From assembly GCF_963678635.1 (NCBI RefSeq), contig NC_087062.1, forward strand, positions 55,250,363-55,312,362: a stretch of DNA of 62,000 bases. The letters run 5' to 3'. The notes under the pieces were generated by a model. It was not told the DNA's origin. It saw only the letters and a program-made list of their open reading frames with translations, and did no database searches. Below, piece after piece: positions 59,001 through 62,000 of this stretch. Each line of letters starts with the position of its first letter. Position 1 is the first letter of the stretch. Origin of the DNA: Symsagittifera roscoffensis (Eukaryota > Xenacoelomorpha > Acoela > Convolutidae). The position numbers and the translations under genes are program-made.

Positions 59001-60625
59001 AACCTATTGTTGTCTTGAGCTTAAATTTGAACAGATATTTCACCTGTGATCATTTTTCGTAAAGTTATGGGGGTTTAAAGGTTGCCATTTTGGCCGATTT
59101 GGGACAATTAACGCGCGATATATTTCGCGCTATTAACGCGTAAGCCGAGATTTAATCCTGTTTAGAAATCGTTCCAAATTGGTTCAAGGAAGCTTATATG
59201 CCATAATTGATTTATTAATAGGAGCGAAATTTATCACTTTGTAGTTAATATGGCGTGCTTTAAAAATTTAGTTTTATTTTTTTTACGTTTGAATTTTTCA
59301 TGTTATTACTGCTCCATAGAACTTAAAAGAAAGTCGGAACATTGGCTTCGCCTTGATACGAGCGGTCTGGTTTTTTTTGGACATGAACAAATGAATAAAC
59401 TGCATTTCTCAAATACATATTCCCTTGAAGAATTTCTGAACAACTTTATTTAATGAGAAGGCTTCGTTTTACTAACAAACTGGAAAAGATGCCAAAATTA
59501 AGAAGGTCTTTCACCTTAGATAATTTTCGTAAGTTGTTTGGGGCTTTAAAAATGCCAATTTGTTATCAGGTTTTAAAATTGCGAATAGCGGTATCATGGG
59601 CGATAAAACCTATCAACTTCTACTTCAAGTTGGGTCAGAAAGATTTCAATACGAAGCCATAATCTGTTGTATTTTGAGACTGTAAGCGGATTGGGCAGCG
59701 GGTTGACATGACTCTGCCATGGAATCTGCAACAACGCTAATTTCTTTCATACTTTTATTGTAGTGGAATCTAAATGCAAATGTCTAACACTCTGTAGCGC
59801 TCAAAAGACCTGCTCAAGAAGCAAAAATTGCGGAATGCAGAACAAAATTTTTTCAAAAACAGATTTTTTTCTAAAAGGCAGTCATAAACTTGGAGGCTTT
59901 TTTATCATGGTTAATAAAACATTTTATGACTATTTTTATAAGCAGTCAAGTTAAACTGCACGTGGCACCAATTACTTAATTATGTAGTAAATAGCTTACT
60001 AAGAAAAATTTATTGGTGAAAAAGTTTTTGGAATCCTCCAAAGTTCTGTCAATTGATTGATACTGATTCGTGTTTTGGTAAAAAGTACCAAAAGCACCAA
60101 TTGATTTGTGTTTCTGTCTTCATTTTTCTTTACCAAATCTGCGAGATGTAACCGGTCTGATTTTTCCGGTCTGAGTTTCATTTTTCAATACAGTTGATAA
60201 CTTGCCTTCGACATTGGCTTCTGAAAGTGCTTTGAGAAGACTTTGACACTATTTGAAGTTATACGACTTTTCTCTTTTAATGAGTTGTGACCCCGCGTTA
60301 AAAAAATACCCGCCTAATCTTTTTGGCGAGGCAACAGCTAATCGCAAACGACAATTTTTATTCCCAACTATATCAAAAAATCCCGAAATTCTGTAAAAAC
60401 ATTGTTTAGATTCCGCGTCACTATGTCGAGAAGTTGCTGACAATCTAAGAATATCTTTTGAGATGGAGGTCAATGGATATAAGTGGATGACGATTCGATA
60501 TGAAGACTTTGCCTACCGGCCCTTAGAGAACAGCCAGATTTTATACCAGAAACTGGGCTTAAAGCTGCCAATGAATGTTACGGACTGGATTGTGAAAAAC
60601 ACGCAGGCTCAGCACAACTTCAATT
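46602..60625 (+). CDS. Carbohydrate sulfotransferase, membrane-bound (partial, three exons seen)
   Basis: Joined exons 46602-47085, 57422-57676 and 60410-60625 give about 318 codons in one phase, both introns phase 1. The protein has a type II signal anchor (about residues 11-29, LKLLLICLLVITLSYNLW) and a luminal stem. The PAPS 5'-phosphosulfate loop is KRGGSSF (79-85), in a context of the type 'ILAYKRGGSSFIGEIFN'. The 3'-phosphate block is VLHLVRDPRAIALSR (228-242), and MTIRYEDFA appears near the end, as in the Gal/GlcNAc 6-O-sulfotransferase family. It should move sulfate from PAPS to glycans in the Golgi. Exon 3 ends at a strong GTAAGT donor; the last exon, with the C-terminus, was not found before 62000. 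The exact sugar acceptor cannot be told from sequence. Confidence 0.88.
47211..47749 (-). mobile_element. Helentron-like element, copy D (in sulfotransferase intron 1)
   Basis: It lies 125 bp inside the intron and antisense to the gene. Head and tail hairpins are complete; the tail reads GTAGTCTTG. It is flanked by T runs. Confidence 0.85.
47838..48357 (-). mobile_element. Helentron-like element, copy E
   Basis: It is 88 bp from copy D and in the same orientation. Full hairpins are present and a short internal deletion removes part of the AAAAAGTCGAAATTTG segment. The AT flanks fit TT insertion. Confidence 0.85.
48761..49130 (+). mobile_element. Longer-subfamily relative, copy F
   Basis: The head is TGTTCCGACTTTCGTAACG as in the small family. 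The body then matches 42505-42600 and 43621-43805 (TTTTGGATCAACTTTAAGCG, GGCTCTTCTACTAC). The intervening satellite and direct repeats are missing and no standard tail is present. Confidence 0.7.
49700..49905 (+). mobile_element. Helentron-like element, diverged 3' fragment (copy L)
   Basis: AACGCGTTAGCAGCGATTTAATCAGGCTT and the tail pieces CAGTCGGAAGATTTATGGC, TTCGCCGGTTGTACGAGTAGAATCG are recognisable but strongly diverged from the other copies, so this is an old insertion. Confidence 0.6.
50092..50461 (-). mobile_element. hAT-type MITE, right end missing
   Basis: It begins CAGGGGCGGATCTAGAATTT, which matches the terminus of 56655. It shares the TTTTTTGGCGCGC, GTGCCAAAGGCACC and GAATCCCTGA blocks in the same order. 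The second terminus is lost after 50461. Confidence 0.75.
50640..51965. repeat. ~1.3 kb direct duplication, copy 1
   Basis: Runs from a segment with GAGGCAAATAATTGCTCGCC and GCTAGAAAGTCTCTGCTTTA through GGAGTTTCTGATTGGAAAG to AGAACAACCTTCTTATTGTC. The same phrases recur in the same order at 52165-53500 at roughly 75-80% similarity by eye. There is no coding frame. Confidence 0.8.
51466..51511. repeat. Perfect 19 bp stem-loop
   Basis: TTTTCCTAATTCGTTATAA and its exact complement are separated by eight bases. The sister copy near 52845 keeps only the right arm, so the left arm was gained here or lost there. Confidence 0.9.
51963..52000. repeat. Perfect 16 bp stem-loop
   Basis: ATTTGGTACGACTCTC and its exact complement flank a six-base loop at the end of duplication copy 1. 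It is absent from the sister copy. Confidence 0.9.
52165..53500. repeat. ~1.3 kb direct duplication, copy 2
   Basis: This is the partner of 50640-51965. About 210 bp (roughly 53222-53430) before the AGAACAACCTTCTTAATGTC end has no counterpart in copy 1 and may be an insertion. Confidence 0.75.
53501..54828. other. Intronic AT-rich DNA
   Basis: No feature is supported. Open frames of about 60 codons are within chance for this composition. Confidence 0.5.
54829..54898 (+). pseudogene. tRNA-Glu-like relic
   Basis: AAGTGGTTAGTG matches a tRNA D arm. TGAG/CTCA pair around the loop TTCTCAA, which would place CTC as anticodon (54862-54864). The T arm is decayed (CAGATAGAATCC for GGTTCGAATCC) and the acceptor stem does not close, so this is a pseudo-tRNA or SINE head, not a working gene. 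Confidence 0.45.
54899..55889. other. Intronic AT-rich DNA
   Basis: Nothing is supported beyond weak traces of the Helentron-like body (GATCACAAG) after 55690. Confidence 0.45.
55890..55935 (-). mobile_element. Helentron-like head remnant
   Basis: CCCCGAGCATAATTTTTCCG and ACTTTCGAAAGTTGCAACC match the minus-strand head region of the family with substitutions. No tail is recognisable. Confidence 0.5.
56135..56290 (+). repeat. Sequence resembling the intron 2/exon 3 border
   Basis: AGTTTTACAACTT, AATAACCCGCCTC and GATTCCGTGACATTTTGTCG AGAAATACTTGCT parallel AGTTATACGACTT, AATACCCGCCTAA and GATTCCGCGTCACTATGTCG AGAAGTTGCTGAC at 60256-60445. The exon-like part could be an old tandem copy of exon 3, now lying before exon 2. 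Confidence 0.45.
56335..56590. mobile_element. hAT-type MITE fragment
   Basis: TTACCTGCGGCGCAGAAAAT, TTTATAGTGATTTATGAAAG and AAGTGCGCGCCAAAAAACGG match the family of 20052. The order is disturbed and both termini are missing. It lies just left of the complete copy. Confidence 0.6.
56655..57085. mobile_element. Complete hAT-type MITE with 8 bp target duplication
   Basis: The 431 bp element starts TAGGGTCGGATCTAG and ends CTAAATCCGCTGCTG (inverted: CAGCAGCGGATTTAG; 10 of 15 match). It is bracketed by TTGTTAAC at 56647-56654 and 57086-57093. An 8 bp duplication and CAG..GCGGAT-type ends are those of the hAT superfamily. It has no transposase and would have been moved in trans. Confidence 0.85.
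57164..57220. repeat. 17 bp tandem repeat, three copies
   Basis: ATAGACGCTTTTTGTGG occurs at 57164, 57181 and 57204, the last after a 6 bp spacer. It lies in the intron 200 bp before exon 2. Confidence 0.9.
57422..57676 (+). CDS. Sulfotransferase exon 2
   Basis: The acceptor CTGTTTTAG gives a phase that matches exon 1; the earlier TTTAAG at 57402 would not. The exon encodes 85 codons including VAKTIRM and the LVRDPRAIALSR block, and ends CATTACT before donor GTAAGC (phase 1). Confidence 0.87.
57677..58261. other. Start of sulfotransferase intron 2
   Basis: Gene-free DNA between the exon 2 donor and copy G. No other feature is seen. Confidence 0.5.
58262..58790 (+). mobile_element. Helentron-like element, copy G (intron 2)
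   Basis: The head hairpin reads TTCCGACTTGTGTAACGAAAG and is partly mispaired. The tail stem is degraded (CTCAGAATTTTTTGTCCTGA) but ends correctly in GAGCAGTCTTG before TTTT. Confidence 0.8.
58815..58882 (+). mobile_element. Helentron-like tail fragment joined head-to-tail to copy H
   Basis: Only the last ~68 bp of an element is present (from ACTGCTCCATAGACC to GAGCAGTCTTG), followed by TT and then directly by the head GTTCCGACTTTCG of copy H. Confidence 0.8.
58884..59371 (+). mobile_element. Helentron-like element, copy H
   Basis: Head, GCGCGATATATTTCGCGC middle palindrome and tail (GCTTCGCCTTGATACGAGCGGTCTGG) are present, with a ~60 bp deletion after GGCGTG. It begins at the head-to-tail junction. 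Confidence 0.8.
59372..60409. other. Intron 2 remainder
   Basis: No gene is supported. 60256-60409 is similar to the intronic segment at 56141-56225. Confidence 0.5.
60410..60625 (+). CDS. Sulfotransferase exon 3
   Basis: The acceptor ATTGTTTAG at 60409 restores the phase 1 codon left by exon 2 and gives 72 codons (SASLCREVADNLRISF onward, with MTIRYEDFAYRPLE and a final QAQHNFN). The donor is GTAAGT at 60626, again phase 1. Starting instead at the internal ATG at 60463 would lose conserved residues. Confidence 0.85.
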
Positions 60626-60662
60626 GTAAGTATTTGATATTAAACTATTTTAGTATTTTGAA

Positions 60663-61064
60663 ACAAGACTGATCCCAAATCAGGGTACAGCCCTGAAAGT
60701 TCTCTCTACACCTTACTTCATATCGAATAATTTATGGGAAAAAATATCGAAAAACTATAGATTTTGGAAAATATCAATGATTAAATGGGAAAATTTGAGT
60801 CGTACAAGAATAATACGATCAATTTTTAAGACCGTTTATCGCAGAAATTTGTCCAGAGAATGGCCAAATTGGCAATTTTCAAACTACCAGAACTTCAAAA
60901 AAACATCGGTGGTAATTTTTTTTTACAATTGACTTCAGTCAATCGATATCTTCAATGGGGTATGAAAATGTTTTGTTGAAAACTATTATTTCTATTGCCA
61001 AAAATTGAGTGAATAAAAAACCAGCCCAAACATAAATATTTCATTTTTTTCGAAAGTCGGAACA
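60663..61064 (-). mobile_element. Helentron-like element, copy I, diverged
   Basis: The tail (GGGCTGTACCCTGATTTGGG then ATCAGTCTTG) and the head (TGTTCCGACTTTCG) are both in place at the ends, but the body is much diverged and lacks the GCGCGA palindrome. It lies 38 bp after exon 3. Confidence 0.7.
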
Positions 61065-61135
61065 ATAAACTACTGAAAATGCATTTTTGGGAGGCGTACA
61101 ATTTTCCCCAACATTTGAATTTCATTAGGGGGAAA

Positions 61136-61570
61136 TTAGGGCAAAGACTTGAAAGTTCTGACTGCTTTTTAAGGTATATGGAGCAATTATAACATACAAA
61201 AAATTATATGTAATAAAATAAAATGAAAAAAAAAATCAAAATTTAAGATATGTTGTGAAAATTCCCGCCCCACCATATGCCATATAAAGTACGATGCAAT
61301 AGATTTCGCTGCTAGTAAATAATTAATTATGAAAAATAACTTTTTTTTAACGAATTTGGAACAATTTCCCAGACGGATTAAATCTGCTCTTACGCGTTAG
61401 TAGCGCGAAACAATTCGCGCGTTAATTGTCCCAAATTTGTCAAAATGGCAATCTTTAAACACACGTTACTTCACGAAAAATGATCACAGGTGTGAAATAT
61501 TTTTACAGTTTTAAGCTCAAGACAACAATACCTTTTGAATGTTATTTTAAAAAAATTGGTCAAAAATGGG
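61136..61570 (-). mobile_element. Helentron-like element, copy J, head missing
   Basis: The body is clear (ACGCGTTAGTAGCGCGAAAC, GAAAAATGATCACAGGTG, GACAACAATACCTTTTGAAT). The tail stem-loop is decayed and the head hairpin is absent. Confidence 0.7.
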
Positions 61571-61644
61571 GCTCTTTTTCACAGTACAAAGTATTGTTTT
61601 TTGCGTATGGCAAAGTATCAAATATATCAAAGTGTTCGCCTCAT

Positions 61645-62000
61645 TGTTCCGACTTTCGATACGAAAGTAACGGAATATTTGTGCTCGGGGTAGGTTTTTT
61701 TTTCTTCAGACAAATTTCGACTTTTTAACTAGCAATTTTTGACGGAATTTTTTAAATCATTCAAAAGGTATTGTTGTCCTGAGCTTAAATTTGAAAAGAA
61801 ATTTCACCTGTGATCATTTTTCGTAGAGTTATGAGGGTTTAAAGATTGCCATTTTGGCCATTTTGACCAATTTGGGACAATTAACGCGCTATATAATTCG
61901 CGCTATTAACGCGTAAGCGGAGATTTAATCCGTCTTATAAATCGTTCCAAATTGGTTGAACGAAGCTTATTTGCCATAATTGATTTGTTAAAAGGAATGA
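61645..62000 (+). mobile_element. Helentron-like element, copy K, cut by window end
   Basis: A well preserved head hairpin and middle palindrome run to the last base of the window, so the tail is outside. Confidence 0.85.

Overview
This is a 62 kb piece of an AT-rich animal nuclear genome, almost certainly an invertebrate. The evidence is spliced genes with GT-AG introns, AATAAA signals, long repeat-filled introns, LTR retrotransposons of three superfamilies (BEL/Pao, Ty3/gypsy, Ty1/copia), a LINE, hAT-type MITEs and rolling-circle-like repeats. I could not fix the taxon. There is one run of 200 Ns (3295-3494). Conventional genes are sparse and most of the window is mobile or decayed mobile DNA.

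Layout. 1-3.3 kb is AT-rich DNA with a 292 bp tandem duplication and a small two-exon minus-strand gene (3138 to 2694). 3.5-9.4 kb holds a decayed minus-strand Ty3/gypsy element, with integrase clearly readable at about 8.4-7.0 kb and coding-like relics 3' of it. 11.2-11.5 kb holds an unidentified coding relic. 13.7-16.7 kb holds decayed minus-strand Ty1/copia pieces in scrambled order. 17.8-19.9 kb is a degenerate ~95 bp repeat array containing a rolling-circle-like insertion. 20,839-33,148 is a complete 12.3 kb BEL/Pao insertion with 460 bp LTRs that differ at only three sites I can see, and a 5 bp target duplication (AATTA). Its interior carries a roughly 3.1 kb tandem duplication of leader, an extra upstream ORF ('ORF A') and the N-terminal part of gag, followed by gag, protease, RT, RNase H and integrase. 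35.2-35.6 kb holds five small stem-loops with a common loop and changing stems. 37-38.1 kb is a LINE relic. 42-45.9 kb is repeat-rich. 46,602-60,625 is a plus-strand membrane-bound carbohydrate sulfotransferase gene: three exons are visible, both introns are phase 1, and the C-terminal exon(s) lie beyond the last visible exon, probably beyond the window. Its introns are full of repeats.

Three things stand out. (1) The BEL/Pao element has an extra 215-codon ORF in front of gag, an LTR with tRNA-like A and B boxes, an in-frame TAG early in gag and an internal duplication joined at a 4 bp microhomology. (2) A family of ~0.45-0.55 kb elements, about a dozen copies or fragments, has a hairpin at each end. 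The extreme 5' end is inverted-repeated about 30 bp inside the 3' end, and insertions fall between Ts, as in Helentron-associated elements; one junction is head-to-tail. (3) The stem-loop array at 35.2-35.6 kb shows apparently compensatory stem changes around a constant loop.
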